From positions 54,147,553 to 54,211,552 of the forward strand of contig OZ035962.1 in the NCBI GenBank assembly GCA_964034945.1: a stretch of DNA of 64,000 nucleotides. Direction: 5' to 3'. Positions 32,458 through 43,197 of this stretch are shown here, one piece after another. The stretch comes from Chrysopilus asiliformis (taxonomy: Eukaryota > Arthropoda > Insecta > Diptera > Rhagionidae). The first letter of the stretch is position 1. Each line of letters opens with the position of its first letter. Made by a program: the position numbers and the translations under genes. The notes below the pieces were generated by a model that saw only the letters and a program-made list of their open reading frames with translations, searched no databases and was not told the origin of the DNA.

Positions 32458-33293
32458 AGCTAAGTGCACACGATATGATCACTGTTCATATTTCTGAACA
32501 TACGCATATGTTGCTTATAAGCTTCAAATGCTCATATGTCCATACAATATATGAAAGGTGTTCACACGATATGAACATTTTGTCCCAAAGCTTAGAATTT
32601 TTAGGTGTGTTCATATGTGCTCAAATGCATTGTGTTCATATTTTTTCTGCGCGTATGAACCACTGTTCAGACGATATGAACGTTTTGTTCAAATTACAGA
32701 TATGAACAATCTTTAAGAACATTTGAGCATACAACACAACAAATTACAAAACCGTCGAAAACTTTTTTTTTGCGTTATATGCCAGGGCTTGGAGGCGAAG
32801 ACCAAACTGGTCCGTGTCCATGAACAGAAAAGTTCAAATTCGAATCGAATTATTTTACCCTGAGTGGGATTTGAACCACTGCTCATTGGATCACAAGGCA
32901 AGCACTTAGCTGACTGAGCCATCCACGCCACAAATCTAAAACCTACTAGATCCAAATAAAAACCAGAAAACATGAATTTACTTACAAATTTGACTCAAAA
33001 TTTTACATTTGAACATGTTGAAAACTTAGCCCATGTTCAAATGTTACAGTGTGTTCATATCTGTGATCATACGTCGGAATTTTACAAACTGGGATCATAC
33101 GGTCCCAAAATAGTGTTCACACGGTATGAACAGGTCGTGTTCATACGTCTGCTCACGGTATCTTCAAATGTGTTCATATGCCTTGTGTTCATACGTATGA
33201 ACACAAAAATATGGTGTTCAGACGATATGAACACGTTTGGGACACTTTTTTCCTCAAAAATATGAACAGTGATCATATCGTGTGCACTTAACT
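32458..33293. mobile_element. Harbinger-type MITE with GTTCATATGAAC words
   Basis: The ends AGCTAAGTGCACACGATATG and, inward from the right, AGTTAAGTGCACACGATATG are flanked by TAA (32455-32457, 33294-33296). The sequence is filled with variants of GTTCATA(T/C)G and CGATATGAAC, many forming short palindromes. A tRNA-derived SINE lies in its middle. Confidence 0.85.
32760..32945 (-). mobile_element. tRNA-derived SINE
   Basis: On the minus strand it begins GTGGCGTGGATGGCTCAGTC (box A TGGCTCAGTCAGC), then has box B GGTTCAAATCCCACT, a GC-balanced body (GGACACGGACCAGTTTGGTC) and an A-run tail at about 32759-32767. Boxes A and B are the internal RNA polymerase III promoter. The anticodon arm does not fold normally, so this is a SINE head, not a working tRNA. 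Confidence 0.8.
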
Positions 33294-33344
33294 TAAGGCA
33301 AAGTTAATATACACTTTGGTTTCACCATACGGGTATAAAAATTC

Positions 33345-33550
33345 GTGGCGGGAAAAAGTTTTAGAATCGATTAATAATTTCCTTACAAATCGAAAAATCT
33401 TCAAACGACCAGCAAAAATACAAAAATCGTATTTAAATCTTCTCGGTGTTTGATTCATAGGCAAAACAACGACGACAACGCATTTTTTCTGGTTCGGCTT
33501 TACCTCGTTGTTCGTCGATTTAATACCCCTTTCATCCACCGAGAAGATAT
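33345..33550 (-). repeat. Dispersed repeat S, copy 2 (protein-like)
   Basis: The minus frame contains MDERGIKSTNNEVKPNQKKC, LPMNQTPRRFKYDF and GRLKIFRFVRKLLIDS. It matches 12845-13045 in inverse orientation. The family is unknown. Confidence 0.55.
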
Positions 33551-34360
33551 AACGTTACAGTACTTCTATAGATAATGCTTTAATTTTAAAGCTACAATAA
33601 AAATTTCTAGTCAATCGGTCAACAATTGTAAGAGTAATGGGTTCGGCCGCGATACACGATTTTTCAGCAGAGGTTTTTTTGATGAGTTTTATAAAAAAAA
33701 ATCCTAGAAAAAGTTTTATACAATTCAAAGTTTGTACAAAAAACCTTCCAAACTTCATTAACTATATTGTTATAAAAAATGTCCTAGTACTAAATTAATT
33801 GTAAACACCATTTCCATGAATTTTTCAAAATAACGGGTATATCAACATATGTAATCAAAAAACTGTAGCAATTCTTTCGTTAAGTAGTATTCTACCCAAT
33901 GTGTGGGACTGGGGAGAAACGAATTATAAGAATACTTGTAAGTATGCCTGTGCTATACTAGTCTAGCTATTTATATAGAATATGCGAAAAATTGTCGAAA
34001 AAATAGGTAAGGACGAAAATTTCATAATGGGTCAATACATACAGCTTATAATTTTCTCAGATACTCAAGCTACTTATTAGAACAAAAACCGCAACAAAAT
34101 CGGTTAGGTAGTTCTCGGGTTAATATATTTTTAAAATATCCGTAAATTTGATTGGGTTTGGTAGAAAGAGGTATACCAAATACAAATTTTCAAAACTATC
34201 CGCTAAAAATCCTCATAGAAATTGCGGATGTTGATATTTGCAAATGAAGAACGAGATAAAACTGCATTTTGGAGCCATGGGCACTTTCATTATGGTTATC
34301 CGGCAATGGTCTTTGTAATATTTATAATTGAATTTCATATTTATATCTACAATTCTACAG
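33551..34360. other. End of the long intron
   Basis: AT-rich, with no recognised element. It ends in the polypyrimidine-poor acceptor TCTACAATTCTACAG. Confidence 0.5.
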
Positions 34361-35026
34361 ATGGATGCTCCCGGCTTTCCAGATCTCGAGGAATTATCAG
34401 TGGCTTCATTCGCTGACGAATCACGTCTCATTAATGATGATTTTTTACAACGTATTTTGAAAAACAGTACAAAATTAAAGCTATTAGATGTTAGAGGTGG
34501 TGCTCGACTGACTCACGACAGCTTGATAAGACTGCCAGCTTGGGATTTAAAACATTTATTCCTGTCAGGTTGTTCAGTTACCAGGGACTTAGGGTAAATT
34601 TTTATATGACAATATTGCTTAAAGCTAATTTTCAAACATTTTAGGTCTGGTCTTGAATTAATTGCTTCAAAATGGGCACATAGTCTTACAGAATTTGATT
34701 TGGCTTGGGCAAATGTGCAACAACCTCTTGACAATGCGTTGAGAGCACTAGCTGAAAAAGGCGCCGAATCGCCATTAACGTAAAAATCGATTTTAATTAA
34801 ATTATATATGTCTCTTTTTCATTCAAATATGTTTAGACATTTGAATTTATGTGGATCCTCCGTTTCTGAGAAGGCGGTCAAAGATATTCTTTCAAATTGC
34901 CCGGTATTGAATTCAATTAATTTATCTTCATGTCGCGGTCTTCCACGGGGTGTTAAGCGCCTTATGCACGGCCCAAATGAAATAAAAGAGCTGCGCGAAG
35001 TTCTGAAAGTATCACTGAGAGTTTAA
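34361..35026 (+). CDS. FBXL6: FBXL6-like F-box/LRR protein, C-terminal three exons
   Basis: Exons 34361-34593, 34645-34779 and 34837-35026 are joined by introns of 51 and 57 bp with GT and AG ends. The product continues the LRR domain: PGFPDLEELSVASF, LKLLDVRGGARLTHDSLIRL, SGLELIASKWAHSLTEFDLA, LNLCGSSVSEKAVKDILSNC, and ends near SCRGLPRGVKRLMHGPNEI. PGFP-x-LEEL and C-R-x-LPRG-(V/L)-KR are characteristic of the FBXL6 C-terminus. The stop is at 35024-35026, with AATAAA overlapping it. All phases agree, so the gene appears functional here. Confidence 0.88.
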
Positions 35027-35414
35027 TAAATCTGATTATGATGGAGGAAAGAAAGGGGCAAAATGAACCAAAATGGATGTAAAGATGCTTAAAGATTAAA
35101 AGAGAAAAAAAAGTTTTAAAATACCGATTACTTTTAAATGTGAATATAAACTAAAATGACCTGCAGGTGAAGGTCAATTTTGTTAAGAATAGTTTATATA
35201 ATAATGGATTCAGGCATTTAAAACAATGTTGTGTTTTATCTAAGTAATAATGCAAAAAAGAAATTTTTATCCTATTTTTTGTTTTAATTTAATTAATTCA
35301 ACCTTTTTTATAGAAAATTAATTACACTAAAAGACAACTTATACCCGTGAATTCCGAACTACACATTTAATTAAACTAAGATCACGCATAGTCGAATTCA
35401 TGCGAATTGGAATA
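35027..35414 (+). other. 3' flank of the FBXL6-like gene
   Basis: AATAAA at 35025-35030 overlaps the stop and may be the polyadenylation signal. The rest is AT-rich with no frame. Confidence 0.5.
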
Positions 35415-35861
35415 CAGTGGAACCTTCATATAACGAACTCGGTGGAGGAACGAAAAAAAATCGTGGTGTTTCCGCCACAACTGCTTGCTTAGAAATGTTT
35501 CACTTGCATTCGAAATTCACTCATCCTTATTGCTATTGAATTGTATTAAGGCTCTCTTTGCTAGGCAGACTAACTGAGTTCTGTAATGAAAAAAAAATAT
35601 ATGACCGACCTTAAAAAAAGCCTAAAACATAAAATGGAACCGATTTTAAGCGCTGAAAAGTTTACAAATAATTTTTTTAAATTATTGTTATGAAAATCTA
35701 GCGTAATGCGTATTCTTATACAGTGCCGGATTAATCAAAACCTAAAAAGATCCGGACTATCAAAATATTAATCCGGATTACAACATACCGCAATGAATTA
35801 GCTTGTCCGAAATACTGAATAATCCGGATTACAGGAGGTTCGGACTAACAAGGTTGCACTG
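35415..35861. mobile_element. pogo/Tigger-like MITE
   Basis: The ends CAGTGGAACCTTC and, inward from the right, CAGTGCAACCTTG are flanked by TA. CAGTG-x-AACCT ends with TA are typical of pogo-type elements. The right half repeats AATCCGGATTA words. 447 bp, no transposase. Confidence 0.7.
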
Positions 35862-35863
35862 TA

Positions 35864-36027
35864 TTGGCAAATATAAAATCGGCGCAGTAATAGTTTGTAT
35901 GAAGGAAAATGGTGGGAAGTCGTGGTGTTTTCTTTATTTAAACGCGAATAAAACGAATGTTTTAATTTTTCACTTAACTTTATTTTTTAAAAAATTGACA
36001 ATTACTATATTAATTTGCGCGTTGTTA
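35864..36027. other. No recognised feature
   Basis: Short AT-rich spacer between the pogo-like MITE and repeat R. Confidence 0.5.
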
Positions 36028-36537
36028 TACCCGTATAGTGAAACTAAAGGGTATATTAGATTTGCCTTACCGTTTGTAACGCCAAGATCCCGTCATCACA
36101 CAAAAAAATGAATTACACCAGTGTGTTTAGAATGATAAAAAAAAAGTTGAATTTAGCATGTCCGTCCGTCTGTGGCGCGGATTGCGTGCGCACAGATTGC
36201 ACAGATCCGTTTTTCGTAAAATGCGAGGCTAAGTTCGTTAATGGGCAAAAATGGACCATTAGGGGGGTACCCCCCCATACGAACGAAAACGTTTTTTGTG
36301 AATATCTCAAAAACGGTGCATCTTATCAAAAAAGTCCAAGAACAAAAGTTATTTAGGGTATGATTCTACATAAAACTCCCATACATCAAAATCCGATTGG
36401 AATAAATTTTAAAAAATCTTATTGCCAAGTTTGACTTCAAAGTGGGGTTTTGGTACAACTGTTCGAATTTTGATACGAATATCACCATACGGGTTTTCAA
36501 TAATTGCCAGATTGGCAATTATAGCTTTTGTTATGTT
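36028..36537 (-). repeat. Repeat R, minus-orientation copy
   Basis: It begins TTATACCCGTATAGTGAAAC and ends GGCAATTATAGCTTTTGTTA. It contains TGTCCGTCCGTCTGTGGCGC and the GTACCCCCC palindrome-like block near 36265. Confidence 0.75.
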
Positions 36538-36675
36538 TTTTTTTGTTTTTGTGTCATTATTAAAATTAATTATTATAATTCATGAAATTCAACAAAAATT
36601 ATCCATTATATATTTTCCATTTTATAAAAATCTGATTTAAATTATTCAATCGACATTTTTTCAAAAAAAAAAGAA

Positions 36676-37640
36676 GGTGTCTGTCTCGTAGAGACGGCCA
36701 GAAGACGTGGATCCGCCTACAACGATCGCCATTAGGTATTTAAGTAAGAAATTTTAGTGAAAAGGAAATTAAGGAAACAAATTTTTATTGAAAAATAATT
36801 TTATTTATAATTGTTTTATGATAAGAGAAGTATGAAATAAATATCATACATACAGTGTTCAAAACGTTCCCATTTCTGGTCTTTCGTTCTGCTCCTAAGG
36901 AGGCATTGAAATCAATGGAAAATAAAAATTCAGCATCTCAGTAAACCCCCCAAAGAACGAGAACGAAATTATGGTTTTTATGTTAAGATCTTTACATTGG
37001 CGTTTTTTACGCTCTTAAGATCTTTACATTGGCGTTTTTTTTACGTTATTTGAGAACATAACTTTAATGCTGGGAGCGAAAATTGGCTCTCTTACTAATG
37101 AAATACATACTTATCTATGTGTGTGAATCATACCCAACAGCCATCGCTCGAGGTTTTCATTCATTTTTATGCGAGACCCACAAACCGCTTTGAACAAGAA
37201 GCGAAAACTTAAATAGAAATAATTTTCGTTCCCAGGAACGAGAGTCGGAAACCACAGCAAACGCTCTTGCCGTTAAGAGCGAAACTTTTAAGAGCGAAAA
37301 GAACGAAATAACATGATATTCAATAGATCAGATTCAATACACACAAAGGAGCATAAAAAGAATGTGAAATCTGTACTACAAGCAGCAAACACAGCATAAC
37401 AGCGGCAGTGAAAATCTCGATTTTGATTTTAAAAAAAATAATTGAACATAGTTTAACATAACAAAATACCCTAAACAATGCTTTAATGTAGGCCGCATTT
37501 TATAACACAGTTTCTGTTGGGATGTCACCACAAACTATCGAGTATCATCGATTGCAATTTTTTTATTATGGCAGCAAGCCGATTTTCTAATTTGTACCCC
37601 CATAACCAAAATCCAAGACGTATCCACGTCAAAAAATTTT
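36676..37640. repeat. Repeat U, copy 1
   Basis: It starts GTGTCTGTCTCGTAGAGACG and ends CCAAGACGTATCCACGTCAA. Both ends contain GACGTGGAT or its inverse. A second copy is at 38441-40172 with the same ends but different internal segments. It also holds a tandem AAGATCTTTACATTGGCGTT pair at 36987-37042. Confidence 0.7.
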
Positions 37641-38574
37641 ATTCGTTAAATTTTTTAAACGCTAATTATGAATGCGTTTTTTTCCGTTTGTTAACCATAA
37701 TTATTGTGTTAACTGCGTTCGGAATCTCTACAACGGGAAACCACACTTGTGAAAGTTTTCCTTTTTTGGCAGCATCCTTTACTAAAACTTTGTCCCCAAC
37801 GTGCATATTGCCGGGGTAAACTTTCCTTGGTAGGTTTTGGTCTTTTCCTTACTATTTCGTAAATTTTCCATGGCGATTTTGTACGCGTACTGTAATTTGG
37901 ATTTTAAACCTAAAACATAATCATCATAGATGTATAATGGTTGTGGTTCATGTTTAAGATCTGCTGGAATCGATGGACTGTAACCATGTAACACTTCCAT
38001 GGGGGTGAATCCCGTGCTACGATGAACAGTTGTATTATGGACAAACATGGCCTGTCGTAATTGATCGTTCCATGTTCTAACATTTTTATCAACGAATGTT
38101 CGAAGATATTCTACTAAAGACTTATGAGACCTTTCTAATGCACTATTTGATTGTAGATGATAGGCCGTCGTTTGGACCTTTTTTATTTTTAATAATTTAC
38201 ACAATCTTTTAAAAATATCGCTCATGAAATTTGAGCCCTTGTCTGTTACAACTAAAACCTAGTATGCTGTTCGAGCAAAATTGAATTTTAACGCGGTCTC
38301 CAAATTGGTACATATAAATCGCAGCAGAAACTGGAGTGAAAAAATTTGTGAGAAATCAAATTGACAGATGTCAGTCTTCTTGTCAGTCTTCTTGTTTACT
38401 TTTTTTTTCTCTAGTTTTTATTTTAAAATAAAAAAGCAAGGTGTCTGTCTCGTAGAGACGGCCAGAAGACGTGGATCCACCTACAACGATCGCCAATAGA
38501 TATTTAAGTAAGAAATTTTAGTGAAAAGGAAACTAAAGAAACAATTTGATTGACCGTAATGTTACTTTTAGACC

Positions 38575-38742
38575 TGCCTTACACGTTCAATATTTTTGCT
38601 TCAATATATTGAAGGGTATTCAAAATCGTATGGATCTCTTCAATATTTTTGCTTCAATGTAGTCCTTACACGTTCAATATATTGAACACAACCAAAATAT
38701 TGTTCAATATATTGAACGTATAAGGTGCCCATTACGGAATGT
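38575..38742. mobile_element. Small TIR element with TTCAATATATTGAA words
   Basis: The ends CCTTACACGTTCAATAT and, inward from the right, CCTTATACGTTCAATAT form a 17-bp inverted repeat with one mismatch. The 168 bp between are dominated by ATATTGAA/TTCAATAT palindromes. No clear target duplication. Confidence 0.6.
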
Positions 38743-39779
38743 GCCTTTCCATTTGGTGAATTTCGGCATCTTGTACCTAAAAATTAAATTTCACTTGCAA
38801 CACAACGAATAAATGTTTAATTCTAAAATGTTATAGGGCATTTTCATAAATATACTCGGAAGTTGCGCAAATTGCACAAAACATTTTCTTCCATCTCCCC
38901 GTAATACTTAGGTGTTCAGTAATTTGCGAAAGTAAACTAACTAAACGAATAACATATAACTGGGTTTATTATTATCAAAATCTTTTGTGTTATTTGCAGA
39001 ACTTGCATTCATGAAAACGCCCATAGATGAAAAACAAATAAAAATCAAAATAAAATAAAATTACACGATTTCAATTTACAGCAACTAAAATCTTAAACAC
39101 TCACACAACTCGTATACAGAAATTAAAGGAAACACTGGGCAATCAAGAGAAACAATCAAGTAAAATGAATTTCCAGAACCAGAACAACCCATATAGAGAA
39201 CAGAAACAATCAAGAGTAAAAGCTTTCACTCAACCTCAACATACTTCGTCGTGTTCTCTTTCCAAATATTCAATACCACAAAGAAAACATAAAGAGTATA
39301 AATGTGAAATCTGTACTACAAGCAGCATAACAGCGGCAGTGAAAATTTAGATTTTGATTCTTAAAAAGATAATTGAACATAGTTTAACATAACAAAATAC
39401 CCTAAACAATGCTTTAATGTAGGCCCTATTTTATAACACAGTTTCTGTTCGGATGTCACCACAAACTATCGAGTATCATCGGTTGCAAATTTGTTTTCAT
39501 AACACATGCATCGAAAATATGCCTTTCGATGCCTCCGTAGCGGGCCGAAAGTTGCGTTTTCGGCCCTAGGGGCGAAAGTGCGAATAGCTGACCGAAAGTG
39601 TGTTTTCGCGACGTGTTTCTCGTGATTTAGTTGAGCATTGCCGATTTCCATTTTTTTTTATCTTGATTTTTTATTTCAGAGGAGAGAAATTTAAAAATTA
39701 AAATCTGTTTTCACCAACTTTTCTTAGTAATAAAACGAATTTATTTATAGACTATAGTTGTTTTGTTTCTTTTAAATCT

Positions 39780-39895
39780 TCACTTCTTTTGAAGTCAGGG
39801 GGCTGACCGGGGCTCCGGTTGAAGTCAGGGGGCTGACCGGGGCTCCCCCTGATCGGGGCTCCGCCCCTGGACCCCGTATGGGGGGCTTCGCCCTT
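39780..39895. repeat. GC-rich island with direct repeats
   Basis: GAAGTCAGGGGGCTGACCGG followed by GGCTCC occurs twice in tandem, then GGGGCTCCGCCCCTGGACCC. The base composition is far from the surrounding AT-rich DNA. It is present only in copy 2 of repeat U. Origin unknown. Confidence 0.8.
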
Positions 39896-41597
39896 TTGTA
39901 TTACTCTGCAATACGAAAATCGCGTTTAAATGGCATCTTAAGTCATATTTTCAATGAATTTGTTATGAAAAATTGTATACGCAACTCGGAGCGAGTCAAC
40001 GATTTCACTCGTGTGATATCTGCCCTGGCTTCGCTCGTGCAGCTAACTTCACACTCTTGAAATCGTTGACTTTCGCCCCTTGGGCAATATACTATATCAT
40101 GGAAGCAAGCCGATTTTCAAATTGGTACCCCCATAACCAAAATCCAAGACGTATCCACGTCAAAAATATTCTAGGGAAGCTAATTTCTTTTTTCAAGAAC
40201 AAAAAACAATGCTTTCTGGCTGGTTCGAATTAGGTCCTCAATTTCAAAAGGGCTTTGCACCAAACGCTTTACCCCCCTTGCAGCATCCACAGTTCATAAA
40301 ATTCCATTTTGTGTGAAAAAAAAGAAACAAAACACAGTATGCACGCAATCTGTCAAAATTTTACTCGAAATTAAATGTGCCGAACGATAAAAATGTTTGT
40401 AAAATAAGTGGAGACTACAACAACGCCATGTAATTGTGTAGTATAGTGTAAAATGAATTTTTCACATCGTTTTAGCAGCGAACTTCTGGGCAAAATTTTC
40501 AGCCTGGTGTTAAATTTGTATGGAAAATTCAATTTTACTCGAATTGCGTACTAGGCTTAAGGAAGGAATACCATATCTACTAATTATTTGATCAAAAAAA
40601 AAAAACTGGCATCTGTGGAGGCTTCTAAATCATTAATTCCGTAGCAATCTGTAAAACGGGTTAAATCGTCTTCGAAAGTTAAAATAAATTTCTCTCCGTT
40701 AACGGTTTCTTCTAAAGGACCTACTATATCTAAATAAACTTTCTCAAAGAGTTTCGTAGCGGTATTTGGAATTACCATTGGCATCATATGCATGCGACCA
40801 CTTTTATTTTTCTGACACGACGGGCAATTTTTAATATATTTTGCAATGTCTTTTCCCATATTTTTCCATTTATACTGTTTTCTTATATTCCGAAAAGTTT
40901 TAAAAATTCCTTCTAATGGATTATTGTGAAACGCTTTCAATATCTCTTTAACATCTTCAGAATTAGTTATTTCTATTACCTCATTTTTTGCTCCTGATAA
41001 CGGATCCTGAGTTGTGTTAGTTGTATTTTCGTTATTGCCCCTAGGTAAATTTTCTTCCAGTTTTATGGGCTTTCTTTGCGCTCTAGAATGGTTTTTTGAT
41101 TGTGAGACCCTTCTTCTTGATTTACTGTATTATCTTGTGGTATACTAGTTAAAGCGTCAGCAACCTGATTTAATTTTCCTTTATATTCAATGGTATAATC
41201 ATATTCTGAAAGTTTATGCCGCATTTTTACTAACCTGGATGTTGTATCTTTTACTCTACATTCCCCAATTAAAGGTTCATGATCTGTTAGAATTTTAAAT
41301 GGTCTTCCGTAAAGATAACACCTGAAATTTTTTGTCGCCCAAACTATAGATAATAAATCCTTTCCGACAGTGGAATATCTACGCTCAGCTGGATTGAGAG
41401 ATCTGCTAGCATATGTAGGCTTGCCAGACGTCACTATAAAAGTGACAATTGTCACTTTTCGGCCAGTTTCTTTCTTTTTTTGGTTCTTAGTCACTTTTTC
41501 CACTTTTTTCATTTCGCATTTACAGCATTTTCAACAACACAAGTTTATTGTGTTAAATTTTGTAATTAACATAAAGAACTTTCTAAATATATGGTTT

Positions 41598-41641
41598 CCC
41601 AATAACCCCACCTATTTTTGAAAATAGGCGGGGTTATTGGG
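41598..41641. repeat. Hairpin in the hAT 5' region
   Basis: CCCAATAACCCCACCTATTT and AAATAGGCGGGGTTATTGGG form a roughly 20-bp stem with one mismatch and a tiny loop, about 90 bp ahead of the transposase start. Confidence 0.8.
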
Positions 41642-41878
41642 ACAGGCATTTATAGAAGCAGTTTGCAATTAATATTCTCCCACTACGCTAGTGCATTTTT
41701 GATCTAGTACATTAATCAATAGATTAAATGTTCAGTGGAATTGGATCATTCGATATTGAATCGTATGTGACTACATATAAGGCTGAATCTACATATACTA
41801 CAGTCCCTGATCAATGAATTAGACGCACTCATGCAATTCAAGAAATTTGTGAAAAATACTTAATTATATTTTTACTTT

Positions 41879-42855
41879 CTTCTACGGAGTATAATAAAGT
41901 ATTGTATTCATGAAAAAGTTCGACCTCTTAATTTTGCCTAAAAAACATTTCCCGATCACTCCTGAGTCGATTGGAGTCATATTTAAAAAATGTCTTTCTG
42001 TCTGTCAGTCTGTCTGTCAGTCTGTCAGTCTGTCAGTCTGTCAGTCTGTCAGTCTGTCAGTCTGTCAGTCTGTCAGTCTGTCAGTCTGTCAGTCCGTCAG
42101 TCTGTCAGTCTGTCAGTCTGTGTACAAGATTTCTCAAAAACTAATAGAGCTGGCGCCATGAAATTTTATAGGCATGTTGGGTCCTGAAATGGGACGATCT
42201 TATCAACTTTTGGTGGAAATCCGTTAACCGGAAGTATCCAAAATGGCGGTTTTTCAAAAATCGCAATTTCGTTTTTCTCGATTTACTCCCAAACTACGCG
42301 TTTATTAGTGGCCTTAAGTATGACAAAACTTGGAGAAAATAAAATTTCCCACACTTTTGTCTTTAGCTATAACTCGATATCTCCACCTGTTATCGAGATA
42401 AACCGTTATTTCCAAAAAAACAGTTTTTTGCGATTATCTCGAAAACTAACGGGTTTTTGCTGACTGAATGTATGAAGTGAATTAATGAGAATGGCATTCT
42501 GCACAATTTTGTTTCTTACCGTTATCCGTTATCTTTTACCGTTATTGAGATATTTTCATTAATATGTAAAAAATCATATGTTTGCGAATAATTTGCAAAC
42601 TAACGGTTTTTCGACAAATCAGTTAAAAGAATAATTAAAGATGTTAAAATTTTCTACATTTTTGCCATTTACCGTAAATTGATAGCTTTTACCGTTCTCA
42701 AGTTATCTCAAATTTTGTACGTTTTTGATATTTTTGAATAAACCAAGAATTTATTGGGCGGTCGTCTTAGGTTGACAACGCGACAGGGCTCTAGCGTAAA
42801 TTGCGCAGGGTCGTAGATTTTGTATAAGAAAGTTTTGTGTTGACCACAACTGATA
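41879..42855. repeat. Dispersed repeat V, copy 2
   Basis: From GTATAATAAAGTATTGTATT to about AGATTTTGTATAAGAAAGTT, inserted in the Tc1 5' region. It matches 12041-12270 in its first part. ORF-like translations of its microsatellite are not genes. Confidence 0.6.
41997..42121. repeat. CTGTCAGT microsatellite, about 125 bp
   Basis: An almost uninterrupted (CTGT)(CAGT) run, open in several frames and giving a false Ser-Val-Cys-Gln repeat protein. It is expanded compared with the single CTGTCTGCCAGTCTG in copy 1. Confidence 0.95.
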
Positions 42856-43197
42856 TTTTCATTCAAAACTGAGAGAAAAAATAATGCAAACAAAAAAATT
42901 CTGGGTTTTTTTCCGAGAGCTTACGGTACTTAAAACTGTAAACAAATTTCATGAACATTTATCATGAAATGATAAATGAGTGAGTGCAGATTTTATTTTT
43001 AATCGAGTAAGTATCTTTTGAGTATCGGGAGCTGTAATTTAAGTTGTGACGAAAATTTTTGGTCAGTGCATATAAATTGTGTTCAATATAACGGCAAGAC
43101 ACCTGTATATAATTTTGTTAGGCAATTCGAGAATTTTGGAACAGTGTTTGCGGTAAAAAGTGTAAAAGTTCTAAAAATTAAAAAAAAAAACGTGAAA
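42856..43197 (+). other. Tc1 5' non-coding region
   Basis: Sequence between repeat V and the transposase ATG. No separate gene. Confidence 0.5.

Larger units (their letters stand above)
32224..33340 (+). repeat. Repeat R, copy split by a MITE
   Basis: The left part 32224-32457 starts GACAAAAGCTATAATTGCCA and reaches GGATCTTGGCGTTACAAACA. The right part 33294-33340 ends TTTCACCATACGGGTATAAA. The gap is exactly the Harbinger MITE 32458-33293. Confidence 0.75.
9514..34360 (+). other. 24.8-kb transposon-filled intron of the FBXL6-like gene
   Basis: The donor GTATTT at 9514 and the acceptor TCTACAATTCTACAG ending at 34360 bound an intron about 500 times longer than its neighbours (49-59 bp). Nearly all of it is mobile DNA, listed separately. 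Reading frame and homology continue across it, from the GC-x-x-LKVLR block to PGFPDLEELSVASF. Confidence 0.8.
38441..40172. repeat. Repeat U, copy 2
   Basis: Shares with copy 1 the start (GTGTCTGTCTCGTAGAGACG), a central 200 bp (ACTACAAGCAGCATAACAGC, CACCACAAACTATCGAGTAT) and the end (ATAACCAAAATCCAAGACGT). Compared with copy 1 it has an extra block 39487-40092, including a GC-rich island, and a small MITE at 38575-38742. Confidence 0.65.
38260..40553. mobile_element. TIR element carrying repeat U copy 2
   Basis: The ends TAGTATGCTGTTCGAGCAAA and, inward from the right, TAGTACGCAATTCGAGTAAA form a 30-bp inverted repeat with four mismatches, continuing through ATTGAATTTT. The flanks extend the symmetry (CC and GG), so the target duplication is unclear. 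It sits inside a gypsy integrase gene. No transposase was recognised. Confidence 0.65.
37641..41424 (-). pseudogene. Gypsy-type pol remnant split by a TIR element
   Basis: Minus-strand blocks in order: RNase H (41424-41063; YASRSLNPAERRYSTVGKDL, LTDHEPLI), integrase zinc region and first catalytic Asp (40940-40584; CPSCQKNKSGRMH, LDIVGPLEE), and integrase core and C-terminus (38262-37641; VVTDKGSNF, YHLQSNSALERSHKSL). The gap 38260-40553 is a TIR element inserted between IPSL and VLVVTD. Gag, protease and RT are missing: the upstream end is cut by the hAT element near 41425, the downstream end by repeat U. Confidence 0.8.

Noticed and set aside
32860..32945. tRNA gene
   Set aside because: Boxes A and B are good, but the anticodon arm does not fold normally and the sequence continues into a SINE body with an A-run tail.
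37517..37819. Plus-strand 100-codon frame
   Set aside because: It runs across the end of repeat U and antisense through a gypsy integrase C-terminus.
41910..42187. Ser/Val/Cys/Gln repeat protein
   Set aside because: It is the CTGTCAGT microsatellite read in several frames.
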